A DNA stretch of 64,000 bases from Runella zeae DSM 19591 (GCF_000423565.1 NZ_AUIF01000042.1:39970-103969), one strand, 5' to 3'; positions 47,775 through 58,400 are shown, counted from the first letter of the stretch. Translations and numbers: made by a program. Notes: generated by a model not told the origin, from the sequence alone.

Positions 47775-48881
47775 TTAGGCCAATCTAATTTTAAACTTCC
47801 TAATAGCAATGGTCAGATAAACGACTGTCATTGCCACCAAAATGAGGGTTTGTTTTATGACATACGAAAACCCTAAACCTTTGACCATAATCGCCCTCAC
47901 AATGCTGTAGTACCATTTGGTAGGGATAAAATTGCTGATGATTTGGAGCGGTAAAGGCATATTTTCGATAGGAAACATAAAGCCGCTAAATACCAAAGCT
48001 GGCATCAAAAAACCTACCAACGACAAAAACATGGCCGTTTGTTGGGAGTCTACCAAAGCCGACACCAACAACCCTAATGATAAGGTGGTGAGGATAAAAA
48101 GGAGACTTTCGGCCAACAATAAAAACAAGCTACCCCGAATGGGCATATCGAGCAGAAATACCGCTAAAATCAGGATAATGATGACATCAATAAAACATAA
48201 TACCAAATAGGGGACAGCCTTGCTCAATACCACTAGCAGAGGTCGCATGGGCGATACGAGCAAAATCTCCATCGTGCCGGTTTCTTTTTCTTTGACAATT
48301 GAGACCGAAGTCATCATCGCACCTAGTAGCATCAGGATGAGGGTCATCACACCGGGAACAAAATTGTACGAGCTTTTGAGTTGGGGATTGTACAACATCC
48401 GCGTTTCGGTTTCGATGCTGTAGGGTAGCTTTTTGTTTTCGGTAAGTTCGTTTTGATAATCCCTGAAAATGCTACTGGCATAATTAATCACAATGTTGGA
48501 GGTATTGGGATCGGAGGCATCCCCGATAAGTCGCACTTGTACATAATTGCTGTGCAACAAATCGGCGCGGAAATGGGCAGGAAAAATGACCACTAGACGA
48601 GCCTCCCCTTTTCTAAATACCCGCTCTATGTCGGCTTCTGACTGTAGGTGTTTCTTGACGCTGAAGTACTGACTTTGGTCTAGTCGCTCGATGAGCAAAC
48701 GGGTAGTTTCGTCTTTGGAATAATCCAGTATCGCTACATTGGAGTTTTTGACCTCGCTTGAGAGCGCAAACCCAAACAAAATCATCATTGCCACGGGTAA
48801 GCCTAACAAAATCACCAAACTACGGGTATCGCGCAGTACGTGCCAAAATTCTTTTCGGATAAAAGATAAAAAGGTTTTCAT
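47775..48881 (-). CDS. ABC-2 type permease (YbhS-like), efflux system
   Basis: A 368-residue permease with the same layout as its downstream neighbour: N-terminal helix (LVILLGLPVAMMILFGFAL), large periplasmic loop, and a five-helix C-terminal domain with IVKEKETGTMEILLVSPMRPL and the conserved PALVFSGFMFPIENMP. Gap to the next permease is 33 bases. Paired with a sister permease it would form the heterodimeric channel of the exporter. Confidence 0.88.
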   Translation of the reverse strand: MKTFLSFIRKEFWHVLRDTRSLVILLGLPVAMMILFGFALSSEVKNSNVAILDYSKDETTRLLIERLDQSQYFSVKKHLQSEADIERVFRKGEARLVVIFPAHFRADLLHSNYVQVRLIGDASDPNTSNIVINYASSIFRDYQNELTENKKLPYSIETETRMLYNPQLKSSYNFVPGVMTLILMLLGAMMTSVSIVKEKETGTMEILLVSPMRPLLVVLSKAVPYLVLCFIDVIIILILAVFLLDMPIRGSLFLLLAESLLFILTTLSLGLLVSALVDSQQTAMFLSLVGFLMPALVFSGFMFPIENMPLPLQIISNFIPTKWYYSIVRAIMVKGLGFSYVIKQTLILVAMTVVYLTIAIRKFKIRLA

Positions 48882-48893
48882 GTTGATTGTAGA

Positions 48894-49637
48894 TTAAGCA
48901 TCACTGCGTTTTGCCCCACGTGCCAATTGTAAAAATACCTCATCCATGTTAGCGGCCTTAAATTGATGTTTAAGCCCTGCCGGGGTATCTAAGGCGGCAA
49001 TGGCACCATCGACCATGATCGATACACGGTCACAATATTCGGCTTCGTCCATGTAATGGGTAGTTACAAAAACCGTGATACCATCATGAGCTGCTTCATA
49101 AATCATATCCCAAAACTGACGCCGGGTGATAGGGTCAACCCCTCCCGTAGGCTCGTCCAAAAACACGATTTTGGGGCGATGAAGAATAGCCACCGAAAAC
49201 GATATTTTTTGTTTCCAGCCTAGTGGCAAAGAACCGACTAGCTTGTCGGCTTCGTCGTGCAGTCCAAGCCGCTCAATGAGGACTTCGGTTTTGTTTTTGA
49301 GTTCTTGTCGAGATAAGCCGTAGATACCTCCAAAAAACTGGATATTTTCGCGTACGGTGAGGTTTTCGTAGAGCGAAAACTTTTGGCTCATGTATCCAAT
49401 GTGCTTTTTGATTTCTTCGTTTTGGCGATAAACATCAAAACCTGCGACCCGTGCTTCGCCGGAGGTAGGTGTAAGCAACCCGCACAAAATGCGCATGGCG
49501 GTAGTTTTACCGGCACCATTTGCGCCCAAAAAACCAAATATTTCGCCTCGTTTTACCTCAAAACTAATGGCATTGACCGCCACAAAATCGCCGAATTTGC
49601 GCGTGAGTTGGTTGGTATATATGACCGAATCTGCCAT
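48894..49637 (-). CDS. ABC transporter ATP-binding protein, efflux system
   Basis: A 247-residue ATPase: Walker A GANGAGKTT, Q-loop MSQKF, and Walker B VFLDEPTGGVDP. The ABC signature is degenerate, reading GSLPLGWKQKISFSVA where LSGGxxQ is expected. The H-loop is VTTHYMDEAE. It is one of two ATP-binding genes in the operon, 12 bases before the permease and six after the first ATPase. Confidence 0.9.
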   Translation of the reverse strand: MADSVIYTNQLTRKFGDFVAVNAISFEVKRGEIFGFLGANGAGKTTAMRILCGLLTPTSGEARVAGFDVYRQNEEIKKHIGYMSQKFSLYENLTVRENIQFFGGIYGLSRQELKNKTEVLIERLGLHDEADKLVGSLPLGWKQKISFSVAILHRPKIVFLDEPTGGVDPITRRQFWDMIYEAAHDGITVFVTTHYMDEAEYCDRVSIMVDGAIAALDTPAGLKHQFKAANMDEVFLQLARGAKRSDA

Positions 49638-49643
49638 AAGGTA

Positions 49644-50564
49644 TTATTGATTTTCTAACATAAGTTTGATGAAAATATCCTCAATATTCGGCGTAATCTT
49701 CCTGATTTTAAGACCTGTATGTCCAAGGTTGCTGAGGTATTGATGCAGAAACTGCTCCCCGTCCAAAAGCGATTGGAGTGTGACATGCTGCTCCTCTCCA
49801 AATGCAAACGTACTTTCTATCTCGGGCGTAAGTCGCAGGTCTTTCATGAGCTGGTAGGCATTGTCGGCATCCACGGCGTAGAGGTTTTGTGGGTGGCGAG
49901 CAATGATTTTTTCTAAAGAATCTAATTCCAAGATTTTTCCTTTCTGAAGGAGGGCGATACGGTCGCAGCGGCTGGCTTCGTCCATGTAAGGAGTAGATAC
50001 GATGATGGTGATACCACGGGCTTTGAGGCGGTCGAGCATATCCCAAAACTCCTTGCGAGATACTGGGTCTACACCCGTGGTGGGTTCGTCCAAAAACAAT
50101 ACCTTAGGCTCATGGATAAGAGCACAGCATAAGGCTAGTTTTTGTTTCATACCGCCCGAAAGTTTTCCCGCCAAGCGTTTTTTAAAAGGCTCGATTTGAA
50201 CATAAATCTCTTCTATCAGATGGAAGTTTTTCTGGACGGTAGTGTTAAAAACCGTTGCGAAAAAATTCAGATTTTCTTCAATGCTTAAATCTTGGTACAA
50301 CGAAAACTTACCAGGCATATAGCCCACTATGCGGCGAATTTGCCATAGGTCTTTTACCACATCCAAACCTGCGACTTCGGCGTGGCCGCTGTCGGGGAGG
50401 AGCAAAGTGGTAAGTATCCTGAAAAGAGAGGTTTTGCCGGCGCCGTCTGGGCCTATAAGCCCAAACAGCTCGCCAGATTTTACCTCAAAACTTACCTCTT
50501 CAAGGGCAATCACGGTGCCTTTGTCGTAGGTTTTTTTGATATTTTCTACACGGACAGTGGACAT
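49644..50564 (-). CDS. ABC transporter ATP-binding protein with C-terminal extension
   Basis: A 306-residue ATPase: Walker A GPDGAGKTS, ABC signature KLSGGMKQKLALC, Walker B VLFLDEPTTGVDP. The H-loop position reads IVSTPYMDEAS, with Pro where His is usual. About 80 further residues at the C terminus form an extra regulatory-like domain. In related YbhF-type exporters the two ATPase halves are fused; here they are split, with one consensus signature and one degenerate. It is first of the ABC genes after hlyD. Confidence 0.89.
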   Translation of the reverse strand: MSTVRVENIKKTYDKGTVIALEEVSFEVKSGELFGLIGPDGAGKTSLFRILTTLLLPDSGHAEVAGLDVVKDLWQIRRIVGYMPGKFSLYQDLSIEENLNFFATVFNTTVQKNFHLIEEIYVQIEPFKKRLAGKLSGGMKQKLALCCALIHEPKVLFLDEPTTGVDPVSRKEFWDMLDRLKARGITIIVSTPYMDEASRCDRIALLQKGKILELDSLEKIIARHPQNLYAVDADNAYQLMKDLRLTPEIESTFAFGEEQHVTLQSLLDGEQFLHQYLSNLGHTGLKIRKITPNIEDIFIKLMLENQ

Positions 50565-50715
50565 ATGTTCAATGAAAGAATTTGAAAATAGATAATTTGG
50601 AAATGAGAAAATCTAAGGTTCTGTTTTGATTATCAGGTGTTTGTGAATTTCTCTCAGGTTGTCGAATCACATGAGGGGTGACCTAAAACAATTCTCTGAT
50701 AAGCAGCCTATTTTC

Positions 50716-51687
50716 TCAAAGCTTCACTTCGCCGTACATTCCTATCTTGAGGTATCCATCATTTTTGACTTTGATTTTGGTAGCGTAAACCAAGTTAGAG
50801 CGTTCGTCTTTGGTTTGAATGGTTTTGGGAGTAAACTCCGCCTTACTTGCTATCCAAGTGACAGTACCGCTGATTTCTTTGTAGCTGTCTTTCCCATTGT
50901 CTACAAAGACTTTTACGGGTTGGTTGAGCTTGATACTGCTAAGTTGGTCGCCTGTGATGTATGCCCGCAAAATAAGCGTAGACAGGTTGGCGATTTTATA
51001 AAGAGGCTTGCCCGTAGCGGTCATTTCGTCGGCGGTGGCATATTTGACGAGCACAGTACCATCGAGAGGGTTGGTGATATTGCAGCGTTGAAGTTGGTCA
51101 TCGACCTGTGCTACGCGTTCTTCCAAAGGTTTTTTCTCGCTCAGTACGCCACGGTTTTGGATGGATACCTGTTGTTGTTGTGATTTGATTTGCTGTTGAA
51201 GTACCGCTACTTGACTTTCGGTCGTTTCGATTTGTTTTTTCAATACCTCTATTTGTCCTTCAATATCGTCCAGTTGTTTGGAAGGTACGGCTTCGGCTTT
51301 TACGAGGTTTTGAAGGCGTTTGTGCTCACGATCGAGTATTCTCATTTGTTCGCGTTGAGTGGCGATTTGGCGTTGTTGGGTATTGAGTTGTTCGCGCAAA
51401 ATCTGAGTTTGCGGACTGGCGTCATTCGTTTTTTGGGAGAGAGCATCTATGCTGGCTTCGATTTGGGCTTTTTGCAAAGACAGGTTTTTGCAGTCCACAC
51501 TTCCTATAACCTGTCCGGCTTTCAATTCGGAACCTTCTTCTACTTCCAAACGCAAAATCCGTCCTATCGACTCCGACGAAATTACTACCTCATCGGCTTC
51601 AAAAACACCACTGGCATCAAAGTCTTGCTCGCTTCCTTGGCAAGCGGCTAAGGCGAGTAGTAAAAGGAAAAAATATCCACTTTTCAT
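50716..51687 (-). CDS. HlyD-type periplasmic adaptor lipoprotein
   Basis: A 323-residue membrane-fusion protein. The start at 51687 gives a lipoprotein signal, MKSGYFFLLLLALAACQG, with lipobox LAAC. A biotinyl-lipoyl half (SIGRILRLEVEEGSELKAGQ), a long coiled-coil hairpin (about residues 60-190) and the second lipoyl half (ITNPLDGTVLVKYATADEM) follow. It bridges the inner-membrane ABC exporter and the TolC channel. It lies 155 bases downstream of tolC. Confidence 0.9.
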   Translation of the reverse strand: MKSGYFFLLLLALAACQGSEQDFDASGVFEADEVVISSESIGRILRLEVEEGSELKAGQVIGSVDCKNLSLQKAQIEASIDALSQKTNDASPQTQILREQLNTQQRQIATQREQMRILDREHKRLQNLVKAEAVPSKQLDDIEGQIEVLKKQIETTESQVAVLQQQIKSQQQQVSIQNRGVLSEKKPLEERVAQVDDQLQRCNITNPLDGTVLVKYATADEMTATGKPLYKIANLSTLILRAYITGDQLSSIKLNQPVKVFVDNGKDSYKEISGTVTWIASKAEFTPKTIQTKDERSNLVYATKIKVKNDGYLKIGMYGEVKL

Positions 51688-51843
51688 TTCTTTAAAATCT
51701 TTATGTAATGAGTATAAGTAAATGAGTAAATTTTGAAAATATGCCAATTGGCTATTGTTAGTCAGGTAGTTGGATTCAATGCTTGGTCGAAATTTGTTTT
51801 ACTATGAGGTAAAAAAAATAAAGGAAAAAGATTTTATTAAGTA

Positions 51844-53109
51844 TCAATGACCCAGTAGCAATTTGAGGTTGTTTTGTGCTTGGAGGAGTTGTGTCTCGTG
51901 CAAAATCAGATTTTGCCGTGCCATATCTTCATTATCAACTTCGGTCAGGTAGTCACTAGCTGTAATGATGCCATTATCAAGTTGAGATTCTGAAGCTTTA
52001 CGTATAGTACCGCGCAATTCAATTAATTTTTGATCGCTCGCGACCAGCGCTTCCAAACGGCTGATTTCCTGACGTTGATTGGCTACTTTTACTTGGGTTC
52101 CTAGCAAAAAACTTTCACGTTGTTTGTCGATACGCTGCTGATTGACGCGCAATTGTTGGGTTTCGATGCCTTGGGTATTGGTGTACCAGTGCGTAAGGGG
52201 AATTTGTAACTGAATACCGCCGATGAAGTAAGTTTGGAAATTGGTTGCCAAAAAATTTAGTCCCGGTCTACCATAACCTGCCGTCGCAAAAGCCGATAAT
52301 TTAGGAAGGTTCTTGGCTCGGATGAGACGTTCGTTTTGGGTCAAAACTTGCTTTTGGGTTTCAAAAAGCTGCAATTCAGGCCGGGTCACGTCAAGGCTAT
52401 TGGTGGTTTGTGATTCGGTAGCAAAAGTGGTTTTAGTATCCACTGTTTGACCCGTCAATAGCGATAGTCCTTCCAATGCCGCTGCTTGCCGTTTTTGGGT
52501 TTCTAAAAGTTGCTGCTCTACTTCCAATAGCCGTGCTTCTAGTGCTAATACATTGGCTCGAATCGCGATGCCATTTTGTACCGAAGCTTTGGTTTTTTCG
52601 AGTTTGGCAAGCAGCTCTTTTTGCAAAATCTCAAAATTCCTTAGCTGTCGTTGCGAAAAGAGTGCACCAAAAAACAATCCGCTTACTTGCTCGCGGATTT
52701 GGAACAAATCCACCGTTACTTTTTGCTGTTCTACTTGCTGATTGGCAAGGGCTATCGTTTTTTGTTTTTGGGTCAAGCCTCCATCCCATATGGATTGGGT
52801 CACATCGAGGGTGAGTTTGTACTGGTCTTTGGGAGGGGGAGTAATCTCAAAATTAGGAAGTTTGATAGGCACGCTTGTCACCTCCGACTGCCAAGTAGCT
52901 TGACCATTGAGGCGAGATTGAGGCATATAGCCACGATTCAGCAATTTTATTTGTAAATCGGTCGCTTCTTGGATAAGCCGCCTTTGACCAGCTTGAGGAT
53001 TGTGTTGTTCTGCTTGCCGGTAGCATTCTTCTAGGCTAAGCGTAGTTTGTGCCCAGCTTACTGTCGACATCGCCAACCACAGTCCTAAACATATAATACT
53101 ACTTTTCAT
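51844..53109 (-). CDS. TolC-family outer-membrane efflux protein
   Basis: A 421-residue protein with a signal peptide (LGLWLAMSTVSWAQ) and two TolC repeats: LSLEECYRQAEQHNPQAGQ with QSIWDGGLTQKQ, and LPKLSAFATAGYGRP with long helices to the C terminus (NNLKLLLGH). The length and order are typical. It forms the outer-membrane duct of the efflux system. A GTTTAA-N8-TTAAAT repeat lies 10 bases upstream of its ATG, so it is likely controlled by the TetR regulator at 53212. Confidence 0.9.
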   Translation of the reverse strand: MKSSIICLGLWLAMSTVSWAQTTLSLEECYRQAEQHNPQAGQRRLIQEATDLQIKLLNRGYMPQSRLNGQATWQSEVTSVPIKLPNFEITPPPKDQYKLTLDVTQSIWDGGLTQKQKTIALANQQVEQQKVTVDLFQIREQVSGLFFGALFSQRQLRNFEILQKELLAKLEKTKASVQNGIAIRANVLALEARLLEVEQQLLETQKRQAAALEGLSLLTGQTVDTKTTFATESQTTNSLDVTRPELQLFETQKQVLTQNERLIRAKNLPKLSAFATAGYGRPGLNFLATNFQTYFIGGIQLQIPLTHWYTNTQGIETQQLRVNQQRIDKQRESFLLGTQVKVANQRQEISRLEALVASDQKLIELRGTIRKASESQLDNGIITASDYLTEVDNEDMARQNLILHETQLLQAQNNLKLLLGH

Positions 53110-53118
53110 AACCTTTTG

Positions 53119-53138
53119 GTTTAATCATTTGGTTAAAT
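53119..53138 (-). promoter_or_regulatory. Putative TetR operator before tolC
   Basis: GTTTAATCATTTGGTTAAAT: an inverted repeat GTTTAA-N8-TTAAAT. It differs from the copy upstream of tetR (53828-53847) at only two of 20 positions. It sits 10-30 bases before the tolC start codon. Confidence 0.6.
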
Positions 53139-53167
53139 TTGTTGTAAAAAAATAGGTTCTTTTATTT

Positions 53168-53204
53168 CTCTTCTCGACTTTAACCAAAGTAAAGTCGAGA
53201 AGAG
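53168..53204. repeat. Perfect 15-bp inverted repeat between tetR and tolC
   Basis: CTCTTCTCGACTTTA (53168-53182) is exactly complementary to TAAAGTCGAGAAGAG (53190-53204) around a seven-base loop. It starts eight bases after the tetR stop codon. There is no T run on either side, so it is not a standard terminator but would form a very stable RNA hairpin. Confidence 0.7.
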
Positions 53205-53211
53205 ATTGGTG

Positions 53212-53814
53212 TCAGGGAGTTAAGATGAGTTTGACATATGCCTTAAGTTCGTTGATACGTGCTTCCATTACCATATCAAAATTATGATCTTCAATCTTAA
53301 GCATACTCACAAAAATAGGTCTTGCTAAAAAAGGAAATATGCACATTCCCATGACAGTCATAATAAACTGAGCAGGGTCGAGGGTGCGTACTTTGCCCTC
53401 CTTCAAATCGGCATAATAGCGTGGGATGATCTTGTGGGCAATCCCAATAGGAATTTTTTTAATAAAATCTGCTTTGTCTTTGTTATTAACTGTGTTTAAG
53501 ACAAATAGCGGTAAAAAAGGGTTTTTACGCAGGAAATTGATGTATGCTTCGATAAAGAAGGTTACTTTATCAATAAACGGCCCTTCTTGATCGAAGGCGG
53601 CGTCTACTTGGGGAAAAAAACGTTGTATTTTATAATCGAATACCTTTTCAAATAATTTGTCTTTAGAGCGAAAATAGTAGTGTAAAAGAGCTTTGTTGAT
53701 ACCTGCAACATCCGCAATATCTTGCATACGGGAGCCGTCGTACCCATCTCGCAAAAACACCTCCATCGCCGCTTTTAAGATTTTTTCTTCTGTTGAGAGT
53801 TCCTCGTTTTGCAT
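53212..53814 (-). CDS. TetR-family repressor of the efflux operon
   Basis: A 200-residue TetR regulator. The N-terminal HTH reads KILKAAMEVFLRDGYDGSRM, then ADVAGINKALLHYYFRSKDKLF. The C-terminal about 140 residues are the helical ligand-binding domain. It is the first gene upstream of tolC on the same strand. The inverted repeats GTTTAA-N8-TTAAAC/T before tetR and before tolC are probable operators, so it likely represses both itself and the exporter until a toxic ligand binds. Confidence 0.9.
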   Translation of the reverse strand: MQNEELSTEEKILKAAMEVFLRDGYDGSRMQDIADVAGINKALLHYYFRSKDKLFEKVFDYKIQRFFPQVDAAFDQEGPFIDKVTFFIEAYINFLRKNPFLPLFVLNTVNNKDKADFIKKIPIGIAHKIIPRYYADLKEGKVRTLDPAQFIMTVMGMCIFPFLARPIFVSMLKIEDHNFDMVMEARINELKAYVKLILTP

Positions 53815-53827
53815 TATTAATCTGATG

Positions 53828-53847
53828 GTTTAATCATCTGGTTAAAC
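53828..53847 (-). promoter_or_regulatory. Putative TetR operator before tetR
   Basis: GTTTAATCATCTGGTTAAAC: perfect inverted repeat GTTTAA-N8-TTAAAC, 14 bases before the tetR ATG. A near-identical copy precedes tolC. On the minus strand a TTTG (CATTTGTATC) lies just upstream, so the repeat would sit between the promoter boxes. Confidence 0.65.
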
Positions 53848-53970
53848 TTGATACAAATGTGAAGCGTCAATTTTATTTTTCCAAATAATTTTTTCAAAAA
53901 CTTAAAAAAACGTAGTCCTAGCGGTAAAATGAGGCATTAAAGGGCCTGAATTCTCAAAGATTGTAGATTG

Positions 53971-55167
53971 TTATTTGGCATGAGTGTCTACTTCGCCGTG
54001 AGGAGTAGGCAAAAAACTCTTGCTAGCTTTGTTGAGGTTGAGCAGCGAACGTACCATCCTAAAAATGAGTTGAAACAACGTCACAAAGTCTTTGGCCGAG
54101 ACTTTTGTGAGAAGATAATCCGGGATTGATAGTACTAAACTCAACACAAGCCCCGAAAGTAAAATCCCGAAAAAGGTAAGCGTAGGTAACGAAAGGAACA
54201 CCAACCCTGCCAAAAAGCCTATCCCAAGAATAGCCAACAAGAGTGTACGGGGAACAATGAGGGATTTAACTAAAGCATTGAACGCGTGTACATTTCCTTT
54301 AAACAATTCGACAATTCCGGTTTTGAAGTAAAATTTGATAAAGTGGATTTGGGCAGCAATCCACCGGGAGCGCTGACGCTCAAATACCGCCAGATTTTGT
54401 ACTTTTTCGTCAAGGATATAGGCATCCTTTAAGTACGCAATTTTATATCCGTCTAGCAATAGGTTCATTTCTAGTTCTTTATCGTAGCCGCCGATGGTTT
54501 GGAGACTGTTCATGCCTTTTATCATGGCTTTGGGTTCGAAGGCCATTCCCGAGCCAATCAACGACGCCGACATGCCAATGGCACGCTGCCCTTTTCGAAA
54601 CAAATGATTGTTGACCTCCTCATTCATGGCGTCAAACACCGCTACGCTGGTATTGGTATTTTTGGCAATACGATGCCCTTGTACCACTTGCCAGCCTTGG
54701 TCAAAAGCCAAATTGATGCGTCTCAGAAAATCAGGCTTCATGTGGTTGTCGGCATCCGATATTGCTACTATATCGTATTGATTATGAGGGAGTTGATTTA
54801 GGGCGAAGGTGATAGATTTTTGAACGGTCGATTGCTCAAAAAATACTTCTATCACATGAATTGGTAATGCTTTGAGGGTTTGGAGGGTAGTGGGCAAAAA
54901 TGAATCTGCAATCACGTACAAATCAAACAACTCACGGGGATAGTCTACTTGTAAGTTGGCTTCTACGGAGTCGATGATTACTTTATCTTCTTTATATGCA
55001 GGAATCAAAACGGCAATTCGGCGCAATTTTTGCGGGTTTTGGGTCAAGGGTACATCATCTCCACCGCCCCAACGCCCTGCTATTGCGCAGAGCAAAAGGT
55101 AAGCCACGTTGAGTCCTAAATAGATGCTGATAGGCATAATAAAAAGATACCATATGATGGAGAGCAT
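53971..55167 (-). CDS. Membrane family 2 glycosyltransferase
   Basis: A 398-residue GT2 enzyme with one N-terminal helix (IIWYLFIMPISIYLGLNVAY) and three C-terminal helices. RRIAVLIPAYKEDKVIIDSV, VAISDADNHMKPDF (DxD) and GGYDKELEMNLLLDGYKIAYL with ERQRSRWIAAQ (a QxxRW-like motif) are visible, which fits a processive synthase. The gene stands alone between the efflux region and the secreted glycosidase. A polysaccharide or glycolipid synthesis role is likely; product unknown. Confidence 0.85.
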   Translation of the reverse strand: MLSIIWYLFIMPISIYLGLNVAYLLLCAIAGRWGGGDDVPLTQNPQKLRRIAVLIPAYKEDKVIIDSVEANLQVDYPRELFDLYVIADSFLPTTLQTLKALPIHVIEVFFEQSTVQKSITFALNQLPHNQYDIVAISDADNHMKPDFLRRINLAFDQGWQVVQGHRIAKNTNTSVAVFDAMNEEVNNHLFRKGQRAIGMSASLIGSGMAFEPKAMIKGMNSLQTIGGYDKELEMNLLLDGYKIAYLKDAYILDEKVQNLAVFERQRSRWIAAQIHFIKFYFKTGIVELFKGNVHAFNALVKSLIVPRTLLLAILGIGFLAGLVFLSLPTLTFFGILLSGLVLSLVLSIPDYLLTKVSAKDFVTLFQLIFRMVRSLLNLNKASKSFLPTPHGEVDTHAK

Positions 55168-55425
55168 TTTCTGTGTTTTTTAGATGAAAAAAAGGGTTAA
55201 ATGATAAAAGTACAATTTGTAAAGGAAGAGATAATAATTAGATAATGTTTTAAGAAAAATCAAATAACAGCTAAAAATATCAATATTATATATCCTGCAC
55301 AGTACAATTGCATTCCTAAAAGGTTTATTTGCCAAATAAAGCGGTATGTCATTATCTTCATTTACAATAACCAATATATTAAGGCCATGAATGTATTCTA
55401 TTATCCATATCTTATGTAAAACTCT

Positions 55426-58400
55426 ATGAAAAAACTACTATTTTTTATCTTTTTGTGCTTCTATTTAACCACAACCTATTCACAAAATTATCAAAATATA
55501 CCTAGCAAAATTGAAGCCGAAAGTTATAGCGCAATGTCGGGTATTCAAACCGAAAATACAAGTGATGACGGTGGAGGGTTGAATGTGGGATGGATAGGCG
55601 ACGGCGATTGGCTTGATTATAATCTCAATGTACCTGCTACGGGGGTTTATACTTTTCGTTTTAGGGTTTCAAAAGGTTATGGCAATGGTACGATTGAACT
55701 CAAATCCGCCTCTGGGGATGTATTGCGTACCATAGCAGTACCTACCACTGGAGGGTGGCAAGCTTGGACTACGGTCACTACCACGGTGCCATTATCGGCT
55801 GGAGAACAGACGCTGAGGGTATTTGCCAAATACGGCGATTGGAATTTTAACTGGTTTGAAGTGGCTTCTTCAAGGCCCCTTAGTGGGAAATTTGAAGCAG
55901 AAAGCTACGATGATATGTACGAAATCCAAACCGAGAGTACATCAGACGTAGGAGGTGGCTTAAACGTGGGTCGCATTGATGAGGGCGATTGGCTCGACTA
56001 CAATGTAAATGTAGCCACGGCAGGTAGTTATACTTTCAAGTTCAGGATTGCCAATAGCTATGGCAACGGTAAGCTAGAGATTCGAAATGCGGCGGGTACG
56101 GCTTTGGCTACTATAGATGTACCCCAAACGGGTGGTTGGCAAAGCTGGACTACTCTCACTACTACCGCTACTTTAGCGGCTGGCAGTCAAGTATTGCGAA
56201 TTTATGCCCTCAATGGTGATTGGAATTTTAACTGGTTTGAAGTAAATACCGCCGAAACTCCAAGCAATGTGCCTTCTCTCATCGGAAAAATGGAAGCAGA
56301 AGACTATGATGCGATGTTTGGGGTACAAACTGAAAACACAAGCGACGAGGGCGGTGGGCTTAATGTAGGCTGGTTTGAAAGCAATGATTGGCTCGAATAC
56401 CGCGTCAATGCCCCTTATACGGGAGCTTATACCTTCAAACTTCGCGTGGCCAATAGCTACGGCAATGGCATTGTACAACTTCGAGATGCCGCTGGGAGCG
56501 TTTTGGCTTCTCTCAATATTCCTCAAACAGGGGGTTGGCAAGGCTGGACTACCATCAGTACCACCGCGATGCTGAGCGCTGGTGAGCAAAATATTCGCTT
56601 TCACATTGTAAACGGGGATTGGAATTTCAATTGGTTTGAGGTAACTGGCTCAAAACCCATGCTAGGGCGTATCGAAGCCGAAAACTTCGATGCGATGTAT
56701 GGTGTGCAGACCGAAACTACGGGCGACGTAGACGGTAACCTAAACGTAGGGTGGATTGATACCAACGATTGGATGGATTATAACCTCAATGTGCCTGCCA
56801 CAGGAAGTTATACTTTTCAGTTTAGGGTGTCCAATAGTTTTGGAAATGGTAAAATTGAAATCAGAAATCGCGCGGGAACGGCTTTAGCTTCTTTAGACGT
56901 ACCCCAAACGGGCGGCTGGCACAATTGGACTACCATTACCACTGCTGCTACTTTGCCCGCAGGAAGTCAAGTATTGCGGATTTATGCCGTCAGTGGGGAT
57001 TGGAATTTTAACTGGTTTGAGGCTAGTCAAGGTAGCGGACCCGTTCAGTCGGTCATTACGTTTGCGGCATTGCCCGCCAAAACTTTGGGCGAGGAGCCGT
57101 TTGACTTGGTAGCCACTAGCAACAATGCCCAAACACCCATTACTTTTTCGTCTTCCAATCCTTCTGTGGTCTCGGTCTCTAATGCTACTGGAAGCTGGAA
57201 AGCTACTATTTTGGCCACTGGTAGCGTGGATATAACGGCTTCGCAAGCGGGCAATAGCAACTTTACAACGGCCAACAATGTCGTCAGGAATTTAGTGATA
57301 CAAACACCCACCAATCCTAATGCCGTAAAAATTCCGATTAATCCTAAGCGTTGGTATCAGCTCAATAATGTGAGTAATGGACTTGATGGCTTGTTTGATA
57401 ACAATACCTCGGCGACGGTTCAAACGGGCTGGGGCAAGGTACTCGAAAACTTTGATGCTTATTACCCTCTTTTAGAAGGCGAACAAATGACGATTGAGCG
57501 TATTAAGTTTTTTGACGGGGAAGGAAGCATGCCCGACAAGCCGCTCACGATTTCTATCATCACGAGCGATTGGCAACGAATCCCCATCGCTACATTTACT
57601 GGACAAGAATACAACGGTTGGGTAGGACCTTACCCCGACCGCTCCACCACGGGAGAGGCCAGATTCAATCTGGATGCACCTATCTCAAATGCTCGTTATT
57701 TGGTCATCAATACTTGGTGGGGATACCCCAATGAAATTGAGTTTTATGGTAGTTATACGCCTCCTACTACCAACCCAGGGCCGATTCCTCCCAAAACCGT
57801 CAAACTCAAAGACATGATTGGGGTCAATGCATTTGAATGGGATTTTGAAGATGCCCAAACTTCATGGCTTATCAACGAAACCAAGATGCAGGCCATGAAA
57901 AGTTTTAAGGGTATACGCCATTATATAGATTGGGAAAAACTCGAATCGAGCGAAGGTGGATATACTTACAATCCTACCCACAGCGGAAGCTGGAACTACG
58001 ATACCATTTATGTAAGATGTAAAGTCGAAGGAATAGAGGTATTGGCGTGTATTAAAACATTGCCTAATTGGCTCCTCGAAACTTATCCTTCTTCTGAGCG
58101 CGACCACGAAAATGTCCCAGTCAGGTACGGAAGTGATTTTTCGAGTCCGCTTTCATACATTGAGCAAGCCAAAGTGGCTTTTCAGTACGCCGCTCGTTAT
58201 GGAAGCAATCCAAACGTTAATCCTGCCCTTGTGAGCGTCAATCCTAACCAACGTTGGTTTGGGGATGGTATCAATGTGGTCAAAATCGGGATGAATCTTA
58301 TCAAATACATGGAATGTGACAATGAGCGCGATAAGTGGTGGAAAGGGAGAAAAGGCTATCAAACGGCTCGTGAATATGCCGCCAACTTGTCGGCATTCTA

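Noticed and set aside
50659..51651. Two long plus-strand open frames
   Set aside because: They mirror the hlyD gene; no independent motif or start signal was seen.
55507..57024. Regularly spaced repeats considered as a CRISPR-like array
   Set aside because: The units are about 355 bases, in frame and encode CBM6 modules.
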